64,000 nt of DNA from Holophagae bacterium. Lineage in GTDB: Bacteria > Acidobacteriota > Holophagae > Acanthopleuribacterales > Acanthopleuribacteraceae. Below, one piece after another: positions 27,933-37,546 of this stretch. How positions within the stretch are numbered: the stretch's first letter is position 1; every line of letters begins with the position of its first letter. The translations under genes were made by a program, and so were the position numbers. The DNA is taken from NCBI GenBank assembly GCA_030429565.1, contig JAUIFE010000001.1, forward strand, positions 124,001 through 188,000, written 5' to 3'. The notes below the pieces were generated by a model that had not been told where the DNA came from, made no database searches, and saw only the letters and a list, made by a program, of their open reading frames with translations.

Positions 27933-29183
27933 ATGGTTTATTTGGGTCGTGCCGCACTCGCGGTTCTGTTGTTCAGCGTGGCCGTTTTGTCGGCCCAAGA
28001 AGTGGATCGCCGGCGCTTCGAATCGGAAGCCTTTAATCGCAGCGAAGTGGTCAAGGACCGCATTAAAAACACGCGTTGGCAGTTCGGCGAGTTCAGCCTG
28101 ACACCGATCCTGGGCTTGAGCCGGTTCGGCTACGATTCCAATGTATTCGCAACCCAGGAAGAACAAGAGCAATCGGACTTTTCGATTACCCCGGAGATCG
28201 GGCTGCAGAGTTACCACCGCTTTTCACCGCGCTGGGTGTGGGCCAACCGTTTGTCATATAAGTACCAATACTACGCGGATATTTCGTCCTTACGCGGTTC
28301 GGAGTACACGCTGGAAAGCAAGATTTACGGTTTGTTTCGGCGCTCGTTCCTTGAATTCGGCGGTGGCTACAGCCGCGAAAACGGCCGGCTCAACACCGAA
28401 ACCGATCAACGCCCGTTTTTGGAGAACTACGACGCCGAGTTGCTGTTTAGCCACGAAATAAAGCCACGCCACACCTTGCGTTTTCAGGCGCGTTACCACG
28501 ACCTCGACATCCGTCAGGCCGATATTGAGGGTTTGCGTGATTTAATCCGTTCCGAATTGCGTTATGAAATGTCCTACTACTTCAAAGCCAATCCAAACTA
28601 TTGGCCCAACCTGAACATCGCCCGCAAAAACTACGATTTCGAGAATAACAGTTCACCGCTGGAAGACAGCACCTTCACCCGCATGACCGTGGGCCTGCGC
28701 AACGAATACCGCCGCCGCTTCCACTACAACGTCAGCGTCGGCGTGGAGGACCTAGACTTCCCAGCCTCGCCCCAGGTGAACGAAGAAGAAACTGTCCTAT
28801 TGGCTTATGTGGAGCAGAAAATCACGCGGCGCTGGTACGTGCGCGCGGGTGCGCAGCAGAACCCGATCTTCTCCATTTTCGACCAATTCAATTACTTCGT
28901 GAACCAACGGTCCTATGTCGGCGGCGGTTACGTCTTCCGCAACAAGGTGCAAATGGGACCGGTGATTGAGGTGGGCGGCAACACCTACGACAATCCGCGC
29001 ACGCAGGATTCGTTCAAGCGGGAAGACGACTTGCGCCGCTACGCGGTTGAGCTGGAACTTCCTTTCCAACGATTCTACCGGCTCAAGGTACGCGCAGGTT
29101 GGGCCGAGCGCCAATCCAACCTCGAAACCCTCAGCGACGAAGGTTTTGAGATCGTCTCTGAGATCTACACCACCAAATTTTAA
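27933..29183 (+). CDS. Outer-membrane beta-barrel protein
   Basis: The 416-residue product starts at the ATG at 27933 (GGGAG upstream), with a signal peptide ending near LSA-QEV. The rest alternates hydrophobic and polar residues with many aromatic, Arg and Tyr positions (RLSYKYQYYADIS, LRYEMSYYFKANPNYWP) and ends in Phe. This is the pattern of an outer-membrane barrel, similar to the surface-polysaccharide/OMP_b-brl-type barrels annotated in Acidobacteriota. Between strands there is an N-terminal plug-like stretch of about 50 residues. Ligand unknown. Confidence 0.75.
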   Translation: MVYLGRAALAVLLFSVAVLSAQEVDRRRFESEAFNRSEVVKDRIKNTRWQFGEFSLTPILGLSRFGYDSNVFATQEEQEQSDFSITPEIGLQSYHRFSPRWVWANRLSYKYQYYADISSLRGSEYTLESKIYGLFRRSFLEFGGGYSRENGRLNTETDQRPFLENYDAELLFSHEIKPRHTLRFQARYHDLDIRQADIEGLRDLIRSELRYEMSYYFKANPNYWPNLNIARKNYDFENNSSPLEDSTFTRMTVGLRNEYRRRFHYNVSVGVEDLDFPASPQVNEEETVLLAYVEQKITRRWYVRAGAQQNPIFSIFDQFNYFVNQRSYVGGGYVFRNKVQMGPVIEVGGNTYDNPRTQDSFKREDDLRRYAVELELPFQRFYRLKVRAGWAERQSNLETLSDEGFEIVSEIYTTKF

Positions 29184-29501
29184 ACAAGCGTGATCTGTTG
29201 CGCGCTAGTCGTTGGCCGGCAAGGCGGCGACGGCCCCGCCCACGGTAAAAGCGGCACTTGACCATGTCAATGAGTCAAACTTCGCGCGGCGCGACCACGT
29301 ACAAGTGTTCGCTGCTTCTATTTTCGCCGAGCCTTTGTTTGCGCCTTCGGGGTACCATAGGCATTGTGAGCCGGTGCTCGTAATGGGCGTCCCGCCCGCA
29401 ACAGCTCCCCTTTACCTGTTGCGCCCACCGCCGCCCGACCGCTTACCAATGGCTCCGGCCACCGTTCACTCTTTCACTTTTGATGCGATTCATTAGGAAC
29501 C
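29184..29501. other. Intergenic region before the giant sensor kinase
   Basis: 318 bp with no recognisable gene or terminator; it presumably holds the promoter of the hybrid kinase gene. Confidence 0.35.
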
Positions 29502-32500
29502 ATGAACCATTCGCCCGTACCGCGCCCGGCCCCGCCGTTTGTTTTCCACCGCCCGCTTCGCAGCCTCGGCGGCTGGTTCGTGCTGTGCTGTTGGTGCCTG
29601 TCGGCGGCCGTCAGTCCCATGCGCAAACCCTTGGTTCAACCGCTGGTCTTCCCCGAGAAACTGCCGGACACGGCCGCCATAATTCAAGACCGCACCGGCT
29701 TTTTATGGTTCGGGCACATGGGTGGTCTGAGCCGTTACGACGGGGTTCGCTTCAAACACTATCGCCATGACGGCGACAACAACGCGTCATTGATCCTCAA
29801 TGAGGTTTCCTGCTTGTTACGCGATGCCGATGACAACCTCTGGGTGGGCACCAAAGGCGGCTTACATCGTTACATTCCCGAATACGATCATTTTGAACGC
29901 CTCATTCAAGCAGGCGATCCACGCGAAACGCTGACCAAACGCAAAAACCGCATTTTCAGTTTGGCACGCGCCAGGAGCGGCGGCCTGTGGATCGGCACTG
30001 ATGCGGGTCTGTTTTACCGGACGGCCGAAGGCGGTTTCCGTTCAGTGTCACTGCCGATGGCCGCCGACCAGCGGCAACGCATAAAAACAGTGGAAGAAGA
30101 TCAGGACGGTGGCCTGTGGGTCGGCTTGAGCAATCACGGCATCTTTTACAAACCAACCGACGGCGACTGGCGCAAGTTTAGCGAAGAACCCGACCAGGGC
30201 GGGCTGCTTCACCTGGATATAAACGATATCCTCATCGATCGCCAAAACCAAGTCTGGGTCACCACGCTCGGCGGCGTCCACAAGTACGACCGCGCGCGCC
30301 GGGTATTCCAAGCGATGCCGTTTGCGGAAGAAGACAGCCCGGGCCTACCGGAACGCGAAATGACGTACATCGCCGAGGCGGAAGCGGGTGCCTACTGGAT
30401 TGGCACCGGCAGCAGCGGCTTGGTGCATTATAAGGAAGCGGAAAATCGCTACACCCTGTTTCGCCCCATCATCGGCGACCCCAACAGCATGCCGGGTGGC
30501 CGCATTCGCTCGCTGTACGTCGACAGCTCCGACATTTTATGGCTGGGAACGCGCGATAACGTGGCCAAAATCAACCCAGCCACAGCCCGCTTCGGCGCGG
30601 TACGACACCAACCCGGCCGGCCCAACACCCTGTACCAAAACAACGTGGGTCCCATGACCCAAGACCGCTTCGGCAATCTTTGGATTTGCCTGGCCTTTAC
30701 CGGCCTGCAGCGTTTTCACCAACCGACCAATCAATTCCACACGTATCTCAACGATCCCAACGACCCGGAAAGCTTCCCCACCACCGAAGTTTTTTCAATG
30801 ACGATCGACCGTAGCGGACGGCCGTGGTTCGGTACCACCTTTGCCGGTTTGATGACATGGGATCCCAACAGCGAGCGCTTCACCAACTACAAGAATTACC
30901 AGGACGACGATCCCCTGCCACGCGCTTACGCGATCATGAGTTTGCTGGTCGACTCAAGGGACTTCATTTGGTGCGGCACCAACGGAGCGGGTGTCAGTTA
31001 TTTTGACCGCGACAGCGGCGCGTTTTATCGGATTCAGGATCGTGAAAACCAACCCTTCGCAACGGCGCGCGGTTCGGTGCGCGCCATTGCCGAGGACGGC
31101 GAAGGCTACCTTTGGATCGCCTTCACCACGGAAGGCATCTTGCGCATGCACGGCCAAACCGGCGAACGCAGCTTTTTCCAAAAAGACCCGCACAATGCCA
31201 ACTCGCTGCGCCACGACATTGTTCATCATATAAAAGTAGACCGCGAAGACCGCGTCTGGATTGGGACCGCCGACGGTCTGAGCCTGTACCGCCCCGAAAC
31301 CGCCGATTTCCGCCACTTCACCACCAAACACGGTTTGCCAGGACAAGAGGTCTACACCATTCAGGAAGACCACGCCGGCTATTTGTGGCTGGGGACCAGC
31401 GGCGGCTTGGCGCGTTTCGATACGCGTCAGCACCAATTCCTCAACTTCGATGTCGGCGACGGCCTGCTCAATCGCCAGGTCGGCGAAGGGTTGATTGACC
31501 GCGAAGGCACGCTGTATTTCAGCGGCACCAACGGCATTAACCGCTTTAACCCGGCCCATATCAAAGCCAACCCGCACCGAGCCGAGGTCGTCCTCACCGA
31601 TTTCAAAATATTTAACGCCACCCAACCGATCGGCCCCAAGCAACTGCTCAAACGACACATCAATTTAGTCGATCAACTTAGCTTGACTTACCGCGAGCAG
31701 GTCTTCAGTTTTGAGTTCGCGGCGCTAGAGTACACCAACCCAACCCACAACCGTTTTGCGGTCAAGATGGAGGGCTTCGACAAGCAGTGGCGCGACCTCG
31801 ACCACAAAAACGATATTACCTACACCAACCTCGATCCTGGCAGCTATCAACTGCGCGTCAAAGCGGCTAACAACGACGGCCTATGGCACGAACGGCGCCA
31901 CCCATTAAGGCTCACGATTGCCGCACCACCTTGGCGAAGCACCTGGGCTTACACACTTTACGGCTTGATTGTCATTTTGGTGGTGTGGGCATATGTGCGT
32001 TGGACCCAACACCGCTTGGCGTTGGAAAAAGAGGCTGTGCTGCGTTTGCGCAGGTTGGACCGGCTAAAAGACGAATTCATCGCCAACACCTCGCACGAGT
32101 TGCGCACGCCGTTGCACGGCATCACCGGGTTGGCCGACTCGCTGCTCGACGGTAGTCAAAATAAATTGCCGCCCGAGGTTAGCCACAACTTACAGATGAT
32201 CCGCGCAGGCGGACGGCGTCTGCTGAGTTTGGTCAACGACTTGCTCGACTTCTCGCGCATGGAACACGTCGGCCTGCAACTCGAATACAGCCAAGTCCAC
32301 CTGCACGCCCTGGTCGACGTGGTATTTACCCTGAGCAAACCCCTGATCGGCAACAAGCAACTCAACCTAGTGAACCAAGTCAACCCAGCCATGAGCGCGG
32401 TCCCTGCCGATGAGAACCGCTTGCAGCAAATCCTCACGAATCTGATCGGTAATGCGATTAAGTTCACCGAAAGTGGGACCGTCACGGTGTCGGCCACAAC

Positions 32501-33875
32501 CGAAGCCGATGTTTTTAAGGTACTGGTGACCGATACCGGCATTGGCATTGCGGCGGAAAAACAGCAACAAATCTTCGAATCGTTTCAACAAGCGGACGGG
32601 TCGATCACCCGCTTTTACGGCGGCACGGGTTTGGGCCTGGCGATCACGCGTCGTTTGGTGCTGCTGCATGGCGGCGGTTTGGGCGTTTCATCCGCACCGG
32701 CCCAAGGCAGTACCTTTTGGTTCACCCTGCCGAAACAGGTTCCCGAAGGCCGCAGCCAGGTGGTGGAACATTCGCGCCCCGAAGCGCCAAGCACGCCCGC
32801 CGGCATCACAGCCGCACTCGCCAAAGTCACCAACGAGGAAGCGACCCTAACCGCCGAGCCGCTGCCGGATCAGGGCCGGGTCTTTGAAGAAACACGGCCT
32901 TTCACCGTGCTGGTGGTTGACGACGAACCCGTCAACCAACAGGTCGTCATTAATTACTTAGCCCCCTTCACTTGCGAGGTGATCACCGCCGATCACGGTA
33001 AAGCGGCGCTCGAATTGGTCCATAGCCATCCTTTCGATTTGGTGTTGCTCGATGTCATGATGCCGGGTCTTTCCGGCTTCGACGTGTGCCGCCGTATCCG
33101 TGAGCACTTCTCAGCCAGCCGCCTGCCCATCATTTTCCTGACGGCCAAAAATCAGGTTGAAGACATGGTCATCGGTTTTAAGCTGGGTGCCAATGACTAC
33201 CTGGGCAAACCCTTCTCGCGCGAGGAACTGCTGGCGCGCGCTTTGTTGCACCTCAAGTTGGCCGGCAACCATGCCGCCGTGCAACGGCTACGCACCCAAA
33301 TTGCCAGCGACCTGCACGACGATATCGGCGCGGTTTTGACACGTCTCACCATGGCGGCGGAGTGGATTGGCGAGGTCCCTGATCTCAACCAAAAAGTTCG
33401 CAAAAAAGCCCATCGCATTGCCGACCTGTCGCGCGTGGTGGTGCAAAGCTTCAGCGATTTGGTGTGGTCGATTGACGCCCGCAACGATACCAGCGGGCAC
33501 TTGGTCGTCAAACTCAAGGAAACGGCAACCCAACTGCTGCAAGACACGCCGTATACCTTAACGGTTGACGAGGCCTGGCACAGCACGACGGTTTCCCCCG
33601 AGGTACGTCGCAACCTCTACCTCATCTTTAAGGAAGCGGTGAACAACGTGGTCAAGTACGCCGACGCCGATCAGATCGCGATCGCCCTTAGCGAACGCGA
33701 CGGGCGGCTGGTACTAAAAATTAGCGACAACGGCGTCGGTTTCGACATCACCGAACAAAGCTCCGGCCATGGTTTACGCAACATGCACATGCGTGCCGAG
33801 CGGCTCGGCGGATCCTGTGAAATCATCAGTGGCGAAAAAGGCACCACCATTGAAGTCATGGTCACACCGGGCTAA
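29502..33875 (+). CDS. Giant hybrid sensor kinase: propeller-Y_Y_Y-TM-HisKA-HATPase-REC-second (HisKA_3) kinase
   Basis: The 1457-residue protein has an N-terminal signal/anchor (about 22-40), some 13 two-component-regulator propeller blades (about 50-700; recurring LWVGT-, WIGT-type motifs) and a Y_Y_Y domain (about 727-811), all periplasmic. A membrane helix (about 814-834) leads to a HisKA domain (TSHELRTPLHG, H865), HATPase_c (about 965-1075 with DTGIGI and GGTGLGLAI) and a REC domain (LLDVMMPG, D1184). Instead of an HTH it continues into a second kinase of the NarX/DegS type (SDLHDDIGAV, H1272; EAVNNVVKYADA; DNGVGFD; HGLRNMHMRA). Two complete kinase modules on one chain is unusual. No partner regulator is adjacent. 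Confidence 0.93.
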   Translation: MNHSPVPRPAPPFVFHRPLRSLGGWFVLCCWCLSAAVSPMRKPLVQPLVFPEKLPDTAAIIQDRTGFLWFGHMGGLSRYDGVRFKHYRHDGDNNASLILNEVSCLLRDADDNLWVGTKGGLHRYIPEYDHFERLIQAGDPRETLTKRKNRIFSLARARSGGLWIGTDAGLFYRTAEGGFRSVSLPMAADQRQRIKTVEEDQDGGLWVGLSNHGIFYKPTDGDWRKFSEEPDQGGLLHLDINDILIDRQNQVWVTTLGGVHKYDRARRVFQAMPFAEEDSPGLPEREMTYIAEAEAGAYWIGTGSSGLVHYKEAENRYTLFRPIIGDPNSMPGGRIRSLYVDSSDILWLGTRDNVAKINPATARFGAVRHQPGRPNTLYQNNVGPMTQDRFGNLWICLAFTGLQRFHQPTNQFHTYLNDPNDPESFPTTEVFSMTIDRSGRPWFGTTFAGLMTWDPNSERFTNYKNYQDDDPLPRAYAIMSLLVDSRDFIWCGTNGAGVSYFDRDSGAFYRIQDRENQPFATARGSVRAIAEDGEGYLWIAFTTEGILRMHGQTGERSFFQKDPHNANSLRHDIVHHIKVDREDRVWIGTADGLSLYRPETADFRHFTTKHGLPGQEVYTIQEDHAGYLWLGTSGGLARFDTRQHQFLNFDVGDGLLNRQVGEGLIDREGTLYFSGTNGINRFNPAHIKANPHRAEVVLTDFKIFNATQPIGPKQLLKRHINLVDQLSLTYREQVFSFEFAALEYTNPTHNRFAVKMEGFDKQWRDLDHKNDITYTNLDPGSYQLRVKAANNDGLWHERRHPLRLTIAAPPWRSTWAYTLYGLIVILVVWAYVRWTQHRLALEKEAVLRLRRLDRLKDEFIANTSHELRTPLHGITGLADSLLDGSQNKLPPEVSHNLQMIRAGGRRLLSLVNDLLDFSRMEHVGLQLEYSQVHLHALVDVVFTLSKPLIGNKQLNLVNQVNPAMSAVPADENRLQQILTNLIGNAIKFTESGTVTVSATTEADVFKVLVTDTGIGIAAEKQQQIFESFQQADGSITRFYGGTGLGLAITRRLVLLHGGGLGVSSAPAQGSTFWFTLPKQVPEGRSQVVEHSRPEAPSTPAGITAALAKVTNEEATLTAEPLPDQGRVFEETRPFTVLVVDDEPVNQQVVINYLAPFTCEVITADHGKAALELVHSHPFDLVLLDVMMPGLSGFDVCRRIREHFSASRLPIIFLTAKNQVEDMVIGFKLGANDYLGKPFSREELLARALLHLKLAGNHAAVQRLRTQIASDLHDDIGAVLTRLTMAAEWIGEVPDLNQKVRKKAHRIADLSRVVVQSFSDLVWSIDARNDTSGHLVVKLKETATQLLQDTPYTLTVDEAWHSTTVSPEVRRNLYLIFKEAVNNVVKYADADQIAIALSERDGRLVLKISDNGVGFDITEQSSGHGLRNMHMRAERLGGSCEIISGEKGTTIEVMVTPG

Positions 33876-33944
33876 GCTGATGCGGTAATGGTGAACAATA
33901 CGGCCGTGTCGCCAACCGGCGCGCCAGGCTGCTCTAGAGGATTT

Positions 33945-34946
33945 ATGCGCGAAAAACCCATCGTCGTCGCCACCTGTGACGCGGCCATGCCCGTTCGTCT
34001 CGACATCATCCGTGAAGTGCTCGGCGACGCCGCCGAGGTGCGCAGCTACCCCCTGCCCTATCAGTTCTCCGCCCAACAGGCGAAGCGAATTAGCGCCGAT
34101 CTTAAGGACGCCGCCGCCCTGCTAATTCGCACCGGTAACCTCACGGCCGCCGTGCTCGAGCAGTTGCCGAACCTGCGTTGCGCGGTGGCGCACGGCACGG
34201 GTTACGACCAAATCGACGTAAGGACGGCGACGCAGCGCCAAGTGTGGGTCAGCCACGTCCCAACCGGAAATGTCCAAGACGTGGCCGAATTTGCGTTGGC
34301 ACAGATCCTCAACCTGCTGCGCCACATTCCCGCCGCCCAAGAAACGCTGCGACACCAAGGGACTTGGGACGGGGCGCGCCAAGTCGGCCGCCGCCTGGCG
34401 GACTGCACCGTCGGCATCCTGGGTTACGGTCACACCGGCCGCCGCGTGGCCGCCGCCTGCCGTGCGCTGGGCGCGGAAGTGTTGGTATCGCGCCGGCAAA
34501 CTGGAAGGGAGGCGAACGACGGCGTCCAATTTGTCACGCGTCACGACCTGTTTGAACGAGCCGATATATTGAGTATCCACATTCCACTCAACAACTTAAC
34601 GCGTGGGCTAATCAATGCCGATGTGTTGGCGAAAATGAAACGCGGCGCTTGTTTGGTCAACACCGCGCGCGGCGGCATCATCGACCAAACGGCCCTAACC
34701 CAAGCGCTTCAAAGTGGTCACCTTGCCGGTGCCGCCCTGGATGTGTTCGATCCAGAACCGCCCGATTTTAACCATCCCCTCTTTTCGATGCCCCAGGTTT
34801 GGATCACGCCCCACATGGCCGGATCGACCGATGCCTGCTTGCGCGACATAGCCCGCACCGCCGCCGAGGATATCGGGCGTGTGCTCGCGGGCCAATCGCC
34901 GCGTTACCCGGTCAATAAAATTGATATAATCCCAACAATTCATTGA
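33945..34946 (+). CDS. D-2-hydroxyacid dehydrogenase (NAD-dependent)
   Basis: The 333-residue enzyme belongs to the D-isomer-specific 2-hydroxyacid dehydrogenases (phosphoglycerate/lactate/glyoxylate type). Visible are the HGTGYDQID segment, the NAD-binding GILGYGHTGRRVA, the catalytic Arg in NTARGGIID, the Glu in DPEPPD and the His in TPHMAGS. No ACT domain is present, so it is not a full-length regulated SerA. I start it at the ATG at 33945, preceded by AGAGG; a start at 33888 would add 19 poorly conserved residues. Substrate not determined. Confidence 0.9.
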   Translation: MREKPIVVATCDAAMPVRLDIIREVLGDAAEVRSYPLPYQFSAQQAKRISADLKDAAALLIRTGNLTAAVLEQLPNLRCAVAHGTGYDQIDVRTATQRQVWVSHVPTGNVQDVAEFALAQILNLLRHIPAAQETLRHQGTWDGARQVGRRLADCTVGILGYGHTGRRVAAACRALGAEVLVSRRQTGREANDGVQFVTRHDLFERADILSIHIPLNNLTRGLINADVLAKMKRGACLVNTARGGIIDQTALTQALQSGHLAGAALDVFDPEPPDFNHPLFSMPQVWITPHMAGSTDACLRDIARTAAEDIGRVLAGQSPRYPVNKIDIIPTIH

Positions 34947-35072
34947 TCAGGTTGTTTCGCCCCCACTTTTTCGCGCTTTACCGTTTTCATCTTCCCGTCT
35001 GTTTCTTGTTTGGAAACGCGCCACGAACCGCGTTAGGGCGACACGCTGCGATTTTTTTCCGGCGAGGTTCTC

Positions 35073-36533
35073 ATGTCACCCGTTCCGCTTCCGCGTGGGC
35101 TGTTCTTTTGGCTGTTGTTGGCAGCGGCCCTGTCGCTGTCCACCTGCAACCAAAACACCGGCGAGAACCCGCCGGCAACCAGCGAAAAGTTAGCGCCGTT
35201 ACGCGATATCGACCACATCCACAAAAATCGCGTGCTGCGCGTATTAATCTCGCCCAGCAAAACCAATTTCATCATTCACGGCGACCAACCGCGTGGTTTC
35301 GAATACGAAATGCTGAAGCAATACGAGAAGCACCTCAATCGCGACAAAACCCGCCGTGACTTGCACATGACCCTGCTTTTTATTCCCGTCGAATCGCAAA
35401 ACCTGGTGGCGCGTCTCACCGCCGGGGAGGGTGATATCGCGGCAGGCATGCTGACAATCACACCGGAACGCAGCCAAAAAGTGGCCTTCACCGACCCATA
35501 CCTTTCCGACGTCAGTCAAGTGGTGGTCGGCAATACCGGCCAAGATCAAATAAACAGCGAGGCCGATTTGGCCGGGCGCACCTTTTACGTGCGCCGCAAC
35601 AGTGCCTATGTGCCCACGCTCAAACGGCTTAACCAGAGGCTCAGCGACCAAAAGCAGCAAGAAGTGGAAATCATTGAAGTTGATTACTTGGAGACTGAAG
35701 ACATTCTGGATTTAATCCAGGCAGGCGGCCCCCAACTCACGGTAGCCGATGATTACCTCGCCGATATTTGGGCGCAGGTCATGCCGCAACTCAAGCCCTA
35801 CCCCAACCTTGTCCTCGATCAGGGTGGCCAAATCGCCTGGGCGGTTCAGCCGGAAAACGAGGCGTTACGCGCGGATCTCAACCAGTTCATCGCCAAACAC
35901 CGCAAGGGCACCATTATCGGCAACGTGCTGTTTCAACGCTACTTCGCGGACAAGCAGTGGATTTCCAACCCGTTCGAGCGAATCCAAGAAAAGGAAATGC
36001 TGCGTTACACCAGCTTATTCAAGAAGTACGGCGCGCAGTACGATCTGGATTGGCGGATGATCGCCGCGCTCGCTTACCAAGAGTCGCGTTTCGATCACCG
36101 CATGGTTTCACGTCGCGGTGCGATAGGACTGATGCAGATCAAAGCCTCAACCGCGGCCGATCCCAATGTCGGGATCAACGACATTCAGGATGTTGAAGGG
36201 AACGTGCATGCGGGGGTGCGCTACCTCTCCTGGATCCGCAATCGCTATTTTGACGATGCCGCCATCGCGGAACCGGTCCAAGTCGATTTCGCCATGGCGG
36301 CCTACAACGCGGGTCCGGCCCGCATCCAGAAACTGCGCCGCAAAGCGGAAAAGATGGGCTACGACCCCAATGTTTGGTACGGCAATGTGGAAAAGGCGGC
36401 GCTGGCCTCGATTGGCCAAGAAACCGTCAACTACGTCGTCAACATCGCCAAGTACTATTTGATGTTCCGCTTCAACGAGGAAATTATGGCGTCACGGGTG
36501 TCCACCAAAGAAGCGCTGCGCGACACGGAGTAA
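35073..36533 (+). CDS. mltF: Membrane-bound lytic murein transglycosylase F
   Basis: The 486-residue lipoprotein has a lipobox (SLSTC), a solute-binding-type domain (SBP_bac_3, about residues 50-285: LTAGEGDIAAGMLTITPER, FTDPYLSDVSQ) and a C-terminal lytic transglycosylase (SLT) domain. The catalytic Glu lies in YQESRFDH (E337), with GLMQIKASTA and AAYNAGPARI as the further motifs. MltF cleaves glycan strands of peptidoglycan and is normally attached to the outer membrane. CGAGG lies 5 bases before the ATG. It is upstream of the chaperone/effector-like pair, but a 349-bp AT-rich gap separates them. Confidence 0.93.
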   Translation: MSPVPLPRGLFFWLLLAAALSLSTCNQNTGENPPATSEKLAPLRDIDHIHKNRVLRVLISPSKTNFIIHGDQPRGFEYEMLKQYEKHLNRDKTRRDLHMTLLFIPVESQNLVARLTAGEGDIAAGMLTITPERSQKVAFTDPYLSDVSQVVVGNTGQDQINSEADLAGRTFYVRRNSAYVPTLKRLNQRLSDQKQQEVEIIEVDYLETEDILDLIQAGGPQLTVADDYLADIWAQVMPQLKPYPNLVLDQGGQIAWAVQPENEALRADLNQFIAKHRKGTIIGNVLFQRYFADKQWISNPFERIQEKEMLRYTSLFKKYGAQYDLDWRMIAALAYQESRFDHRMVSRRGAIGLMQIKASTAADPNVGINDIQDVEGNVHAGVRYLSWIRNRYFDDAAIAEPVQVDFAMAAYNAGPARIQKLRRKAEKMGYDPNVWYGNVEKAALASIGQETVNYVVNIAKYYLMFRFNEEIMASRVSTKEALRDTE

Positions 36534-36882
36534 CCATCGCCAAGCAAACAGGGGTAATCCGGTTAGATTACATTTTTGTAAGTGAGTAAGATGCAAGAGC
36601 AGGCCGGTCACAAAACCCCTGCATCCAAGCCAAAAACCGGGCACCTTTCAATCACCTAAAAACCTCATATAAAAAAACATAAACCCCAAAACACAAATCA
36701 ATAAAAATGATATTCATTCTCAGTTAAATCACATATACCCCTTTTTCACTTACATTACTTAAAGGTTATTTAACCGCCACTTTTCCTCCGAATTCTCTCC
36801 ACAATGCCGGGATAAATTCTCATTGCAACAGGCGACGCCCCGCCAAACGGCGCGGCCCGGATTTTTCAACGGAGGAACTTTT
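36534..36882. other. AT-rich leader of the chaperone/effector-like pair
   Basis: This 349-bp region is strikingly richer in A and T than the genes around it, mainly between 36655 and 36800. It contains two inverted repeats, AATGA-TAT-TCATT at 36706-36718 and GGTTA-TT-TAACC at 36764-36775, both suited to bind dimeric regulators. It is the likely promoter of the downstream pair. Confidence 0.5.
36703..36721. promoter_or_regulatory. Candidate Fur-type operator
   Basis: The 19 bases AAAAATGATATTCATTCTC match 15 of 19 positions of the classical Fur box, including a perfect AATGAT-x-x-TCATT core. It is located about 160 bp upstream of the CesT-like gene. The AT-rich setting raises the chance of coincidence. 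Confidence 0.4.
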
Positions 36883-37398
36883 ATGACCCACGTAGCAACC
36901 CAACTCAACACTTGGCTGGCTGAGATTCACCCAGCTTTGCGACTCGACGAAGCTGGTGCCTGCGTGATTGCCGCCGGCAACAACCGCGACCTGGAATTGT
37001 TTGCCGACACCAACACCGCCCGTTTCTTCCTCAGTACCAAATTAATGGACCTGCCCGCCCAAGGCCAAAGCGGCTTCTTTATTAAAGTCCTGGCCATGAA
37101 CCTGTTCATGCAAGACACACGCGGCGCAACCGTGGCCGTGGACGAACAAGCGGGCGAAGTGGTGCTTTGCTTTAGTCAAACCATGGAAGAAGGCGATGCG
37201 GTCAGCTTTCGCAATGTGCTGCAGAATTTCACCGAAACCGCGCGCACCCTTCAACAACAAATGAGCACCTTGGTAACCGCCACGAACGAAGCCGCCGGGC
37301 CGGCGGGCACCTTTACCCAATACCAGCACGCGGCACCACCCGCCGCCCCCATTTTCGAAGACATCAATCCGATGAGCCGTATCGGCCATTTGGTGTAG
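36883..37398 (+). CDS. CesT/Tir-type type III secretion chaperone-like protein
   Basis: The 171-residue acidic protein follows the class I T3S chaperone layout. An amphipathic helix (1-17, NTWLAEI) is followed by beta strands (about 26-58, ending in the typical STKLMDLPAQG), a hydrophobic helix (62-80, GFFIKVLAMNLFMQDTRG), two more strands (81-100, VAVDEQAGEVVLCF) and a final helix (104-130, SFRNVLQNFTETA). A Pro/Ala-rich tail makes it a little longer than the usual 120-150. Such chaperones bind the N-terminal region of one effector and are commonly encoded just upstream of it, as here. GGAGGA precedes the ATG. The assignment rests on pattern, not alignment. Confidence 0.7.
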   Translation: MTHVATQLNTWLAEIHPALRLDEAGACVIAAGNNRDLELFADTNTARFFLSTKLMDLPAQGQSGFFIKVLAMNLFMQDTRGATVAVDEQAGEVVLCFSQTMEEGDAVSFRNVLQNFTETARTLQQQMSTLVTATNEAAGPAGTFTQYQHAAPPAAPIFEDINPMSRIGHLV

Positions 37399-37546
37399 CC
37401 CGAAGGATTCAAACGGTCTAGCACCGGCGACGGCCCCCACCCACGCTGTCCAAGCCACACCCTCAAATGTCCCAAACGCCCGCGTCATCACGATGAGGGC
37501 CCGGCCGAGGTCTGCCCGCGCGACCCACAAATCAAAGGAGTTTTCC

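Noticed and set aside
36823..36882. Upstream extension of the CesT-like gene by 20 residues
   Set aside because: GGAGGA lies directly before the ATG at 36883, and the extension reads through the ribosome-binding site.
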